DNA from: Chelatococcus sp.
GTDB lineage: Bacteria > Pseudomonadota > Alphaproteobacteria > Rhizobiales > Beijerinckiaceae
Assembly (NCBI GenBank): GCA_003248805.1
Contig: QFQY01000068.1
Coordinates: 1 to 23,137 of the forward strand
Reading direction: 5' to 3'
DNA: 23,137 bases
The notes below the pieces were generated by a model. That model did no database searches. It saw only the letters and a program-made list of their open reading frames with translations, and was not told the origin of the DNA. Numbering within the stretch: the stretch's first letter is position 1; every line of letters begins with the position of its first letter. A program made the translations under genes and the position numbers. This document shows positions 6,838 through 15,444 of this stretch, in pieces.

Positions 6838-8343
6838 ATGGCAGCGGAAGCACAGACCCAACAGCCCGGGGGGGCGGCGGTCGAGACCCGGGACGTCGAG
6901 GACTTCTCCTCGATCCTGAAGCAGAGTTTCAAGCCCAAGACCGAGCGGGCCGCCACCGAGGTCGAGAATGCGGTGGCGACGCTGGTCAACCAGGCGCTGG
7001 CGGACTCCACGCTCATCAAGAACGACGTGATCGACACGATCGAGGAGATGATCGCGCGGCTCGACGCCAAGCTGACCGAGCAGATGAACGAGGTGCTGCA
7101 CGCGCCGGAGTTCCAGAAGATCGAGAGCGCCTGGCGCGGCCTGCATTATCTCGTCTTCAACTCCGAGACCGACTCGCAGCTGAAGATCAAAGTGATGAAC
7201 GTCTCGAAGAGCGAGCTCTCGAGAAACCTGAAGACCTATCCCGGCGCCCGCTGGGACCAGAGCCCGCTGTTCAAGCAGGTCTATGAGCAGGAGTTCGGCC
7301 AGCTCGGCGGCCAGCCCTTCGGCGCCCTGGTCGGCGATTATCACTTCAGCCATGTCGCGACCGACGTGCAGCTGCTGCGCGATCTCTCCAAGATCGCCGC
7401 CGCCGCCCACGCGCCCTTCTTCGCCGGCGCCGATCCGACGCTGATGGGCATGGACAGCTGGACCGAGCTCTCCAATCCGCGCGATCTCGGCAAGGTCTTC
7501 GACACGCCGGACTATGCCGCCTGGAAGGGCCTGCGCGACGCGGCGGACTCCCGCTATGTGGGGTTGTGCCTGCCGCGGGTCCTGTCCCGGGTGCCCTATG
7601 GCGCCAAGTCAGAGCCGGTCGAGGAGTTCGCCTTCGAGGAGGACACGGACGGCCACAAGGGCGAGAAATACGCCTGGATGAACGCCGCCTACGCCATGGC
7701 GGTCAACGTGAACCGCGCCTTCAAGGAATATGGCTGGTGCACGCGCATCCGCGGCGTCCAGTCGGGCGGCGAGGTGCTCAACCTGCCGACCCACACCTTC
7801 CCGACGGATGACGGCGGCGTCGACCTGAAATGCCCGACCGAGATCGCGATCAGCGACCGGCGCGAGGCGGAGCTGGCCAAGTCCGGCCTGATCCCGCTCA
7901 TCCACCGCAAGAACACCGACAAGGCGGCCTTCATCGGGGCCCAGTCGCTCTACAAGCCCAAGGCCTTCTCGGGGCCGGACGGCGCGGCGGCGACGGCCTC
8001 GGACAACCTCTCCGCGAGGCTGCCCTACATGTTCGCGGTGTCCCGCTTCGCGCACTATCTGAAGTGCATGGTGCGCGACAAGATCGGCTCCTACAAGGAG
8101 AAGGAGCCGCTGCGACGCTGGCTGCAGGAATGGATCACCGACTATGTCGACGGCGATCCGGTCAATTCCAGCGAAGAGACGAAGGCGCGGCGCCCGCTCT
8201 CCGATGCGCGGATCGACGTCTTCGAGGACGAGGAGAACCCCGGCTATTATTCGGCCAAGTTCTACCTCCGGCCGCATTTCCAGCTCGAGGGCATGGATAT
8301 CGGCCTGAGCCTGGTCTCGCGCCTGCCAGCTCCCAAGACCTGA
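6838..8343 (+). CDS. tssC: T6SS contractile sheath large subunit TssC (VipB)
   Basis: 501 residues from the ATG at 6838, which follows a GAGG with good spacing; the in-frame GTG/ATG-like starts further up (near 6802) overlap the hairpin and would add a non-conserved leader. Diagnostic segments are LTEQMNEVLHAPEFQKIESA, WRGLHYLVFN, ARWDQSPLFKQVYEQEFG, GALVGDYHFSH, FFAGADPTLMGMDSWTELSN, FTRIRGVQ-like TRIRGVQSGGEVLNLPTH, and a C-terminal YYSAKFYLRPHFQLEGMD. The fold supplies both the N-terminal part and the conserved C-terminal part of the sheath protomer with TssB. Length and order are typical. A 157-bp gap separates it from hcp. Confidence 0.97.
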   Translation: MAAEAQTQQPGGAAVETRDVEDFSSILKQSFKPKTERAATEVENAVATLVNQALADSTLIKNDVIDTIEEMIARLDAKLTEQMNEVLHAPEFQKIESAWRGLHYLVFNSETDSQLKIKVMNVSKSELSRNLKTYPGARWDQSPLFKQVYEQEFGQLGGQPFGALVGDYHFSHVATDVQLLRDLSKIAAAAHAPFFAGADPTLMGMDSWTELSNPRDLGKVFDTPDYAAWKGLRDAADSRYVGLCLPRVLSRVPYGAKSEPVEEFAFEEDTDGHKGEKYAWMNAAYAMAVNVNRAFKEYGWCTRIRGVQSGGEVLNLPTHTFPTDDGGVDLKCPTEIAISDRREAELAKSGLIPLIHRKNTDKAAFIGAQSLYKPKAFSGPDGAAATASDNLSARLPYMFAVSRFAHYLKCMVRDKIGSYKEKEPLRRWLQEWITDYVDGDPVNSSEETKARRPLSDARIDVFEDEENPGYYSAKFYLRPHFQLEGMDIGLSLVSRLPAPKT

Positions 8344-8386
8344 CCGTCATCTGACCAGTCGGTGACGTCAGCCGAAAAGGTCCCAG

Positions 8387-8413
8387 GCGCCCGTGTCGTA
8401 CGCGACCGGGCGC
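8387..8413 (+). other. Strong stem-loop ahead of hcp (TACG loop)
   Basis: An 11-bp stem with one bulged T (8394) and a TACG tetraloop at 8399-8402: 8387-8393 pairs with 8407-8413, and 8395-8398 with 8403-8406. It lies in the 157-bp gap between tssC and hcp, about 90 bp before the hcp start, with no T-run behind it. It could mark an RNA cleavage site or protect a processed hcp message. Confidence 0.5.
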
Positions 8414-8500
8414 ACAGGAGAACTGCGTCCAGTATCCGGGTTCCACGACCGAAATTTCCGTTCATCCACATCATCACCCACACCAGAGGAGATCACCATC

Positions 8501-8983
8501 ATGGCTAGCGACTTCCTTCTCGAGATCGACGGCATCAAGGGCGAAAGCCAGGATGCCAAGCACAAGGATACGATCGAGGTCGATTCCTTCTCCTGGGGCC
8601 TGAGCAATGCGGGCACCCATGCCTCCGGGCAGGGCGGCGGCGCCGGCAAGGTCAGTTTCCAGGACATCCATTTCACGGCGTCCGTCGGCAAGGCGTCGGC
8701 GAATCTGGCGATGTCCTGCGCCTCCGGCAAGCACATCACCAAGGCGGTGCTTTATGTCCGCAAGCAGGGCGAGAACCAGCAGGACTACTATGTCCTGACG
8801 CTCGAGGACCTGCTGGTGTCGAGCTACCAGTCGGGCGACTCGGCCGGCGGCGTGGCCGTGCCGACGGATCAGTTCTCGCTGAACTTCGCCAAGATCAAAT
8901 ACGAGTACAAGCCGCAGAAGAAGGACGGCTCGCTCGACGCTCCCGTCACCATGACCTGGGACCTGAAGCAGAACAAGAAGTAA
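8501..8983 (+). CDS. hcp: T6SS inner tube protein Hcp (TssD)
   Basis: 160 residues. Hexameric rings of this protein stack into the expelled tube and may carry small effectors in their lumen. It begins MASDFLLEIDGIKGESQDAK and has the family features of IEVDSFSWGLSNAG, a GGGAGKVSFQDIHFT segment, a SANLAMSCASGKHI helix region, KAVLYVRKQGENQQDYYVLTL and YEYKPQKKDGS near the end. The ATG at 8501 is preceded by AGAGGAG at 8485-8491, the strongest ribosome binding site in the arm, fitting high expression; upstream in-frame starts (8393) lie within the leader and are rejected. No C-terminal extension is present. Stem-loops sit on both sides of the gene. Confidence 0.97.
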   Translation: MASDFLLEIDGIKGESQDAKHKDTIEVDSFSWGLSNAGTHASGQGGGAGKVSFQDIHFTASVGKASANLAMSCASGKHITKAVLYVRKQGENQQDYYVLTLEDLLVSSYQSGDSAGGVAVPTDQFSLNFAKIKYEYKPQKKDGSLDAPVTMTWDLKQNKK

Positions 8984-9049
8984 CATCTGGCGCGGGGGCC
9001 TTTGCCGGCCCTCGCCGCCGCCCCGCCGGCGACGGCGGATTTCCCGGGA

Positions 9050-9077
9050 CCCGGAAGGCGCCAGCTCGCCTTCCGGG
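9050..9077 (+). terminator. Strong hairpin after hcp, possible partial terminator
   Basis: An 11-bp perfect stem: 9050-9060 (CCCGGAAGGCG) pairs with 9067-9077 around a CCAGCT loop, followed by CCTTGTG, a poor U-tract. A second 6-bp stem lies just before it (9012-9017 with 9027-9032). It is placed after hcp and before tssE, where a leaky terminator would let hcp be made in excess over baseplate genes. It could equally be a 3'-end stabiliser. Confidence 0.5.
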
Positions 9078-9100
9078 CCTTGTGATGCGAGGCTTGCGGG

Positions 9101-9649
9101 ATGAACGGTCCGATCGCGAAGAAGCGGCTGCGTCCACCGCTGATGTACGCTTTCCGCGACGCGCATCAGAACAAGGACGCGAGGGTCGCGCTCGACCTGC
9201 GCGACGAAGGCGGCGAGCGCGTCATCGCGCAGCGCCGTGCGGCTCCGCGGGCCGCGATCACCGAGCCGAAGCTGCGGCGCGAGATCTCCATCGACCTCGA
9301 CGCGCTGGTCAACACGATCAATCTCGGCTCCAGCCTCGATCTGTCGGACTATGACCGCGTCGGCCGCTCGATCCTCAACCACGGCTTCCCGGACCTGACC
9401 CGGCTGTCGATCGACGAGCACCGGCTCGACACGGTCCGCGAGGATCTCGCCCGGGCGCTGCTGACCTACGAGCCGCGGCTGATCGCGAAATCCGTCGTCG
9501 TCGAGCGGGACGGCGGCCTCGATCCGGCGGAGCTCAAGGTCCGCTTCCTCGTCCGCGCCGACCTGAACTGCGAGCCTCTGAACGTGCCGGTGCAGTTCGT
9601 CGCCGACCTCGAGCTCGACACCGGCAAGATCGCGATCAGGGACCGCTAG
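9101..9649 (+). CDS. tssE: T6SS baseplate protein TssE (gp25-like)
   Basis: 182 residues. It has the lysozyme-like gp25 fold name but is a structural wedge component that nucleates sheath polymerisation. Signatures are REISIDLDALVNTINLGSSL, LDLSDYDRVGRSILNHGFPD, HRLDTVREDLARALLTYEPR and a C-terminal VPVQFVADLELDTGKIAIRD. The ATG at 9101 has GCGAGG about 9 nt upstream. The basic N-terminal ~60 residues form a slightly extended leader relative to the shortest family members. It is followed after 3 bp by tssF, so the two are likely translationally coupled. Confidence 0.94.
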   Translation: MNGPIAKKRLRPPLMYAFRDAHQNKDARVALDLRDEGGERVIAQRRAAPRAAITEPKLRREISIDLDALVNTINLGSSLDLSDYDRVGRSILNHGFPDLTRLSIDEHRLDTVREDLARALLTYEPRLIAKSVVVERDGGLDPAELKVRFLVRADLNCEPLNVPVQFVADLELDTGKIAIRDR

Positions 9650-9652
9650 TTC

Positions 9653-11614
9653 ATGAACCAGGAGTTCCTCGACCTCTACAATCAGGAACTGCGGCTCTTC
9701 TCCGAGCACAGCAAGGAGTTCGCCGAGGAGTATCCCGGCATCGCCGAGCGCCTCGGCGGCCTCGTCGGCGAGCGCATGGACCCGATGGTCGGCGGCCTGC
9801 TGGAAGGCGCGGCCTTCCTGGCGGCGCGCGTCCAGCTCAAGCTCAAGCACGAGTTTCCCGAGTTCACCACGAACCTGCTCGACCAGCTCGTCCCGAACTA
9901 CCTGGCGCCGACCCCCTCGGCGCTGCTGGCCGGCTTCATGCCGCCCTTCTCGGATCCGGCGCTGCGCGAGGGCATGAAGGTGCCGCGCGGCTCCTATATC
10001 GACGCGACCTATCTGGAGCGCGACCGGCGGGTCGCCTGCCGCTACCGGCTCGGCTCGGAGGTGACGCTGTGGCCCTTCGAGGTGGCGGGGGCCGAGTACA
10101 TCCCCGCGCCCGGGCCGCTGCAGGCGCTGGGGCTGCCGGTCGACCATCGCGCGCTTTCGGGGCTGCGGCTCTCGCTGACGCATCGCACGATGGCGGACCC
10201 CGAACTGGAGCCCTCGGCGAAGGACGCGCTCAAGCTGCCGACGAGCTGGTTCTCCGGCTGCCGCTGCAAGGAGCTCAGCGTCCATCTGCTCGGCGCCGAG
10301 GCGGATGCCGTCGCGCTCTACGAGCAGCTCTTCGGCGACTGCGTCGGCATCTATTTCCGCCACCTCGACGAGTTCGGCGATCCGGTCGTCACGCCGGCGG
10401 GGGAATGCAGGCTCGAGCAGCTCGGCTTCGCCGAGGACGAGGCGCTGCTGCCGGTCGACAACCGCGTCTTCCGCGGCTTCGACCTGCTGCGCGAGCTGTT
10501 CTGGTTCCCGCGCAAGTTTCTCGGTTTCCGCCTGGCGGGGCTCGCCGGCATCATGCCGCGGCTGGCGGCGAAGACCGTCGAGGTGATCTTCGTCTTCGAC
10601 GAGGTCAATACGCGCCTGCCGGGAGCGGTGCAGAAGGGCATGTTCGGGCTCTATGCGGCGCCGGCGATCAACCTCTTCGAGAAGACGACGGACCGCATCC
10701 CGGTGCGGACGAACCAGCACGAATATCATGTCGTGCCGGACCGCAGCCGCCAGCTCGACTACGAGCCGCACACGATCCTCTCCGTCCATGCGCATTATGT
10801 CGGCGGCCGGGAGAAGCAGCCGGTCCACCCGCTCTACTCGTCGCCGGACGGCGCCTCGCCGCAGCAGGGCCTGCACTACACGCAGCGCCGGCTGCCGCGC
10901 CGCCGCTCCATGGCCGAGCGCCGCCAGGGCCGAAGTTCCGACTATACGGGCACGGACATGTTCATCTCGCTGGTCGAGCCGGCGGGCGTGACGGACACGG
11001 TCTCGGTCTCCGAGCTGAGCCTGCGCGCGCTCTGCTCCAACCGGCATCTGCCGGAGCATCTGCCGACTGGCGAGGGCGGGGCGGATTTCCGCCTGATCGA
11101 CAATGTCGCCCTGACGGTGAACTGCCTGGCGGGGCCGACCCCGCCACGGGAGCCGGTCGTCTCCCAGCTCCGGCTGCGCTCCGAGACGGCCAGCACCGGC
11201 GTCGTGACCTGGCGGCTGATCAATCTTCTCAGCCTCAACCATCTCGGTCTCGTCCAGCGCGGCGCCGGCCAGAACGGCGAGGCGCTGCGCGAGCTGCTGT
11301 CCCTCTTCGCCGATCTCGCGGACGGGGCGACCGAACGGCGCATCCGTGGCGTCAAGTCGGTGGACAGCCGCCCGATCGTCCGCCGTTTTCCGCAGCGGGC
11401 GGGGACGGGGGCGGCGCGCGGCCTGGAGATCACGGTCACGCTCGACGAGAAGGCCTTCGAGGGCTCGGGCGTCTTCCTGCTCGGGGCGGTGCTGGAGCGC
11501 TTCTTCGCCGAATATGCGGCGATGAACCACTTCACCCAGACCGTGATCCGCACGGTCGAGCGCGGCGAGATCATGCGGTTTCCGCCGCGTGCCGGTGCGA
11601 GGCGCCTGCTGTGA
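9653..11614 (+). CDS. tssF: T6SS baseplate protein TssF
   Basis: 653 residues, close to the family norm. It starts MNQEFLDLYNQELRLFSEHS, contains EFAEEYPGIAERLGG, GRMDP-like ERMDPMVGGLLEGAAFLAAR, FPEFTTNLLDQLVPNYLAP, FRGFDLLRELFWFPRKFLGF and, near the end, a region leading to ERFFAEYAAMNHFTQT and RTVERGEIMRFPPR, all standard TssF elements. With TssG, TssE and TssK it builds the baseplate wedge. The start is 3 bp after the tssE stop, and its own stop overlaps the tssG GTG by 4 bases (GTGA), so the E-F-G block is tightly coupled. Confidence 0.96.
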   Translation: MNQEFLDLYNQELRLFSEHSKEFAEEYPGIAERLGGLVGERMDPMVGGLLEGAAFLAARVQLKLKHEFPEFTTNLLDQLVPNYLAPTPSALLAGFMPPFSDPALREGMKVPRGSYIDATYLERDRRVACRYRLGSEVTLWPFEVAGAEYIPAPGPLQALGLPVDHRALSGLRLSLTHRTMADPELEPSAKDALKLPTSWFSGCRCKELSVHLLGAEADAVALYEQLFGDCVGIYFRHLDEFGDPVVTPAGECRLEQLGFAEDEALLPVDNRVFRGFDLLRELFWFPRKFLGFRLAGLAGIMPRLAAKTVEVIFVFDEVNTRLPGAVQKGMFGLYAAPAINLFEKTTDRIPVRTNQHEYHVVPDRSRQLDYEPHTILSVHAHYVGGREKQPVHPLYSSPDGASPQQGLHYTQRRLPRRRSMAERRQGRSSDYTGTDMFISLVEPAGVTDTVSVSELSLRALCSNRHLPEHLPTGEGGADFRLIDNVALTVNCLAGPTPPREPVVSQLRLRSETASTGVVTWRLINLLSLNHLGLVQRGAGQNGEALRELLSLFADLADGATERRIRGVKSVDSRPIVRRFPQRAGTGAARGLEITVTLDEKAFEGSGVFLLGAVLERFFAEYAAMNHFTQTVIRTVERGEIMRFPPRAGARRLL

Positions 11615-12681
11615 GCGCCGAGCCGAGCATCGAGCCCGGGACCTCCAGCGAGAAGCAACCGAGCTACCAGGCGCGGCTGGAGGCTGAGCCCTGGCGCTTC
11701 GACTTCTTCTCCGTGCTGCGCCGGCTCGAGCGCAGCTTTCCGGAGCGCGGGCGTATCGGCGACGTGGCGTCGCGGCGGGACGAGTATGTCGCGCTGGGCG
11801 AGCAGCCCTTTCTCGATTTTCCGGCCTCGACCCTGTCCGAGGCCGACCGGGACGCGCAGGGGCGCCTGCGCCTCTTCGTCCGGTTCCTCGGCCTGCTCGG
11901 CCCGCAAGGCGCGCTGCCGCTCGCCACGACCGAGGAGAGCTATCACTGGGCCCTCGTCCGGGACGATGCCTTTCCGCGCTTCCTCGACATCTTCAATCAC
12001 CGCTTCCTGCAGCTCTTCTACCGGGCCTGGGCGGATTCGCGGCCGATCGCGCAGCATGACCGGCCGGACCTCGACCGTTTCGCGGCCTATGTCGGCAGCG
12101 TCATCGGGCTGGGCTCGAAGCCTTATCTCGGCCTCGACAGCGTGCCCGACGCAGAGAAGCTCGCCCATGCGGGGCTGCTCGGCGCGCAGGCGAAATCGGC
12201 GTCGCGGCTGCGCGGGTTTCTCGCCGGCCTGCTCGATGCCGAGGTCGAGATCGAGCAGTTCGCGGGGATGCGCCTCGTCTTCGATCCGGCCGATCGCACC
12301 CGGCTCGGCCGGGGGCATTGCACGCTGGGCGGCGGCGCGCTGCTCGGCGCCAGCGTCTACAGCGTCGAGGACAAGTTCCGGGTCTGCATCGTCGCGCGGG
12401 ACCTCGCGCAGTTCGAACGCCTCCTGCCCGATGGCGACCGCTGCGAAGCGCTGGCGGATGCCGTCTTCTTCCATCTCGGCGACCAGTTCGAGTGGGATGT
12501 CGAGCTCGCCCTGCCGGTCGGGGAGGTGAAGCCGGTCCGGCTCGGCCAGTCCGGCCATCTCGGCTGGACGAGCTGGATGGCGCCCGACTGGGATGCCGAA
12601 CCGGGGGCGTTGCGACGCGACGCCCGCTTCCACCCCGCGGAGCGGGTGCGCCTGAAACGCGGCCGGCCGCAGCCAGCCTGA
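11611..12681 (+). CDS. tssG: T6SS baseplate protein TssG
   Basis: 356 residues from a GTG at 11611 that overlaps the tssF stop (GTGA). A GCGAGG within the tssF end (11597-11602) is the ribosome binding site. Signatures are EAEPWRFDFFSVLRRLERSF, RLRLFVRFLGLLGPQGALPL, FLDIFNHRFLQLFYRAWADS, GLLDAEVEIEQFAG, LGRGHCTLGGGALLGASVYS and the late LGQSGHLGWTSWM. It forms the core of the wedge with two copies of TssF in characterised systems. The open frame runs much further upstream inside tssF, but that part is out-of-frame shadow. Three bases of GGAGAGA spacing then lead into tssH. Confidence 0.95.
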   Translation: MSAEPSIEPGTSSEKQPSYQARLEAEPWRFDFFSVLRRLERSFPERGRIGDVASRRDEYVALGEQPFLDFPASTLSEADRDAQGRLRLFVRFLGLLGPQGALPLATTEESYHWALVRDDAFPRFLDIFNHRFLQLFYRAWADSRPIAQHDRPDLDRFAAYVGSVIGLGSKPYLGLDSVPDAEKLAHAGLLGAQAKSASRLRGFLAGLLDAEVEIEQFAGMRLVFDPADRTRLGRGHCTLGGGALLGASVYSVEDKFRVCIVARDLAQFERLLPDGDRCEALADAVFFHLGDQFEWDVELALPVGEVKPVRLGQSGHLGWTSWMAPDWDAEPGALRRDARFHPAERVRLKRGRPQPA

Positions 12682-12696
12682 CCGGAGAGATACGCC

Positions 12697-15387
12697 ATGG
12701 CCGACATCAGTCTCGAAGCCGTCACCGGCAAGCTCAACAGGATCGGATACGACACCTTTCTCCAGGCGCTGCGGCAGGCCAAGGGGGCGGGCAACCGCAA
12801 TGTCGAGCTGGCGCACTGGCTCGTGCAGATGCTGCAGGGCGGCGCGAACGACCTGACCCTGACGGCCGACCACTACAAGCTCGACCGCGCGAAGCTGCTG
12901 ATGGACCTGGGCAGCGTCGTGGAGGGCTTCCGCCGCAACGAGACGGAGATGCCGGGCATCGCCAACTCCATCGTCGACATCCTCGACCGCGGCTGGCACT
13001 ACGCCACGCTGTTCTTCGGCGAGACGCAGATCCGGACGGGCCATCTCATCGTCGCGGCGCTGAAGTCGACCGATCTGCGCCGGACGCTGACCGGCCTGTC
13101 GAAGGAATTCGCCAGGATTCCCGTCGACGAGCTCGCCGCCGGCTACGGCAAGATCTGGGAGGGCTCCCAGGAGGAGAACCTCCGGCCGATGGACGGCTCG
13201 GGCCTGCGGGCGGCCGGAACGCCCGGCGCCGAGACCGCCGAGGGGCCGAAGGGCCAGACCGCGCTCGACCGCTTCTCGCAGGACCTCACCGCCAAGGCGC
13301 GCGCGGGCGGCATGGACCCGATCCTCGGCCGCGACGACGAGATACGCCAGGTCATCGACGTGCTGATGCGCCGGCGCCAGAACAACCCGATCCTCACCGG
13401 CGAGGCCGGCGTCGGCAAGACCGCGATCGCGGAGGGCTTCGCGCAGCGCGTCGCGGCCGGCGACGTGCCGCCGCCGCTCAAGGGGGTGAAGGTCTGCGCG
13501 CTCGATATCGGCCTGATGCAGGCCGGTGCCTCGATGAAGGGCGAGTTCGAGCAGCGCCTGCGCTCGGTGATCGACGAGGTGCAGTCCTCGCCGACGCCGG
13601 TGATCCTGTTCATCGACGAGGCGCATACGCTGATCGGCGCGGGCGGGCAGGCCGGTACGGGCGATGCCGCGAACCTGCTGAAGCCGGCGCTGGCGCGCGG
13701 CACGCTCAGGACCATCGCGGCGACGACCTGGTCCGAGTACCGCCAGTATTTCGAGAAGGACCCGGCCCTGACACGGCGCTTCCAGCCGGTACAGGTCGAC
13801 GAGCCGGACGTCGCGCGCTGCTGCACCATGCTGCGCGGGCTGATCGGGCCGATGGAGAAGCATCACAAGGTGCGCATCTCGGATGCGGCGATCGTCGCGG
13901 CGGTCACGCTCTCGCATCGCTACATCCCCGCCCGGCAGCTCCCCGACAAGGCGGTCAGCCTGCTCGACACCGCTTGCGCCCGCGTCGCCATCAGCCAGAG
14001 CGCGACGCCGGCCGCGATCGAGGACGCGCGCGTCGGCATCTCGGCGCTGGAGCAGGAGAAGGCCGCGCTGATCGCTGATCGCGATCTCGGCGCCGAGACC
14101 GCCAAGCGCATCGGTGAGATCGTGACCGAAATCGCCGCGAGGCAGGAGAAGCTCGCCGCGCTGGAGGCCGCCTGGGCGAGCGAGCTTGCCGTCGTCGAGG
14201 AGATCAAGGCGCTGCGCGCCAAGCTCGGCGAGAAGCCGGCCGATACCGGAGCGGAGACGGGCGGGGATGCGCCTGCCCCGGCTCCCGAAGCCGCCGATCC
14301 CGACGTCGCGCGGGCGACGCTCGCCGAGAAGTTCGCGGCGCTGGGCGAGATCGATCCGGCGCAGCGCATGATCTACGCCCATGTCGACGAGCAGTCGGTC
14401 GCCTCGGTCGTCTCGGACTGGACCGGCATCCCGGTCGGCCGGATGGTCAAGGACGAGATCGAGACGGTGCTCAACCTCGCCGAGACGCTGAACCGGCGCG
14501 TGGTCGGGCAGGGGCACGGCATCGCGATGATCGCCAAGCGCATCGAGACCAACCGGGCCAGGCTCGACAATCCCAACAAGCCGATCGGCGTGTTCATGCT
14601 CTGCGGCCCGTCCGGCGTCGGCAAGACCGAGACGGCGCTGGCGCTGGCCGAGCAGCTCTATGGCGGCGAGCAGAACGTCATCACCATCAACATGAGCGAG
14701 TTCCAGGAGGCGCACACCGTCTCGACGCTGAAGGGCGCGCCTCCCGGCTATGTCGGCTATGGCGAGGGCGGCAGGCTGACGGAAGCCGTGCGGCGCAAGC
14801 CCTATTCGGTGGTGCTGCTCGACGAGGTCGAGAAGGCCCATCCCGACGTGCACGAGCTGTTCTTCCAGGTGTTCGACAAGGGCGTGATGGAGGACGGCAC
14901 CGGCCGGCGCATCGACTTCAAGAACACGCTCATCATCCTGACCTCGAATGTCGGCACCGACGAGATCATGAGCATGGCGGCGAACGGTGCCGCCAAGCCC
15001 GATCCGGAGGCGATGGCGGTCAGCCTCAGGCCCGCGCTGCTCAAGGTCTTTCCGCCGGCGCTGATCGGCCGGCTGGTGACCATCCCCTATTACCCGCTCT
15101 CCTCGGACATGCTGGCGGGCATCGTGCGGCTCCAGCTCGGGCGCATCGGCAAGCGGCTTGCCGAGAACCACGGCGCGGCCTTCACTTATGACGACGCGGT
15201 GGTCGAGCACATCGTCGGCCAGTGCAACGATCCGGATTCGGGCGGGCGCATGATCGACAACATCATCACCAATTCGATGCTGCCGGCGCTCTCGCGCGCG
15301 ATCCTCAATCTCCAGCTCGAGAAGAAGCCGCTCACGGAGGCGCGCGTGTCGGTCGAGGAAGATCGCTTTTCCTACGCGGTGGTCTGA
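12697..15387 (+). CDS. tssH: T6SS sheath-recycling AAA+ ATPase TssH (ClpV)
   Basis: 896 residues. This hexameric AAA+ unfoldase disassembles contracted TssB/TssC sheaths in the cytoplasm. The N-terminal ~165 residues are a Clp-N type domain with helical repeats (HWLVQMLQGGANDL, TRG-like IRTGHLIVAALKS). AAA1 has Walker A GEAGVGKT at 235-242 and Walker B VILFIDEAHTLIG. A coiled-coil middle region of about 455-520 is rich in Glu, Lys and Ala. AAA2 has Walker A GPSGVGKT at 637-644, Walker B VVLLDEVEKAH, and the sensor region LIILTSNVGTDEI. WTGIPVG lies just before AAA2. All catalytic motifs look intact. The start has GGAGA at 12684-12688. Length and motifs distinguish it from housekeeping ClpB, as does its position after tssG. 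Confidence 0.97.
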   Translation: MADISLEAVTGKLNRIGYDTFLQALRQAKGAGNRNVELAHWLVQMLQGGANDLTLTADHYKLDRAKLLMDLGSVVEGFRRNETEMPGIANSIVDILDRGWHYATLFFGETQIRTGHLIVAALKSTDLRRTLTGLSKEFARIPVDELAAGYGKIWEGSQEENLRPMDGSGLRAAGTPGAETAEGPKGQTALDRFSQDLTAKARAGGMDPILGRDDEIRQVIDVLMRRRQNNPILTGEAGVGKTAIAEGFAQRVAAGDVPPPLKGVKVCALDIGLMQAGASMKGEFEQRLRSVIDEVQSSPTPVILFIDEAHTLIGAGGQAGTGDAANLLKPALARGTLRTIAATTWSEYRQYFEKDPALTRRFQPVQVDEPDVARCCTMLRGLIGPMEKHHKVRISDAAIVAAVTLSHRYIPARQLPDKAVSLLDTACARVAISQSATPAAIEDARVGISALEQEKAALIADRDLGAETAKRIGEIVTEIAARQEKLAALEAAWASELAVVEEIKALRAKLGEKPADTGAETGGDAPAPAPEAADPDVARATLAEKFAALGEIDPAQRMIYAHVDEQSVASVVSDWTGIPVGRMVKDEIETVLNLAETLNRRVVGQGHGIAMIAKRIETNRARLDNPNKPIGVFMLCGPSGVGKTETALALAEQLYGGEQNVITINMSEFQEAHTVSTLKGAPPGYVGYGEGGRLTEAVRRKPYSVVLLDEVEKAHPDVHELFFQVFDKGVMEDGTGRRIDFKNTLIILTSNVGTDEIMSMAANGAAKPDPEAMAVSLRPALLKVFPPALIGRLVTIPYYPLSSDMLAGIVRLQLGRIGKRLAENHGAAFTYDDAVVEHIVGQCNDPDSGGRMIDNIITNSMLPALSRAILNLQLEKKPLTEARVSVEEDRFSYAVV

Positions 15388-15390
15388 ACC

Positions 15391-15432
15391 GGCGCGACGC
15401 TCCATCCGACCAAGGATGGCGCAGCCCGCGCC
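15391..15432 (+). other. Nested stem-loop between tssH and the candidate effector
   Basis: CCATCC at 15402-15407 pairs with GGATGG at 15414-15419 around GACCAA, and GGCGCG at 15391-15396 can pair with CGCGCC at 15427-15432 outside it. It fills most of the 57-bp gap. No T-run follows. It may limit read-through or protect the upstream message; it also ends 12 bp before the next start and so could affect its translation. Confidence 0.45.
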
Positions 15433-15444
15433 AGGGAGACGAGC

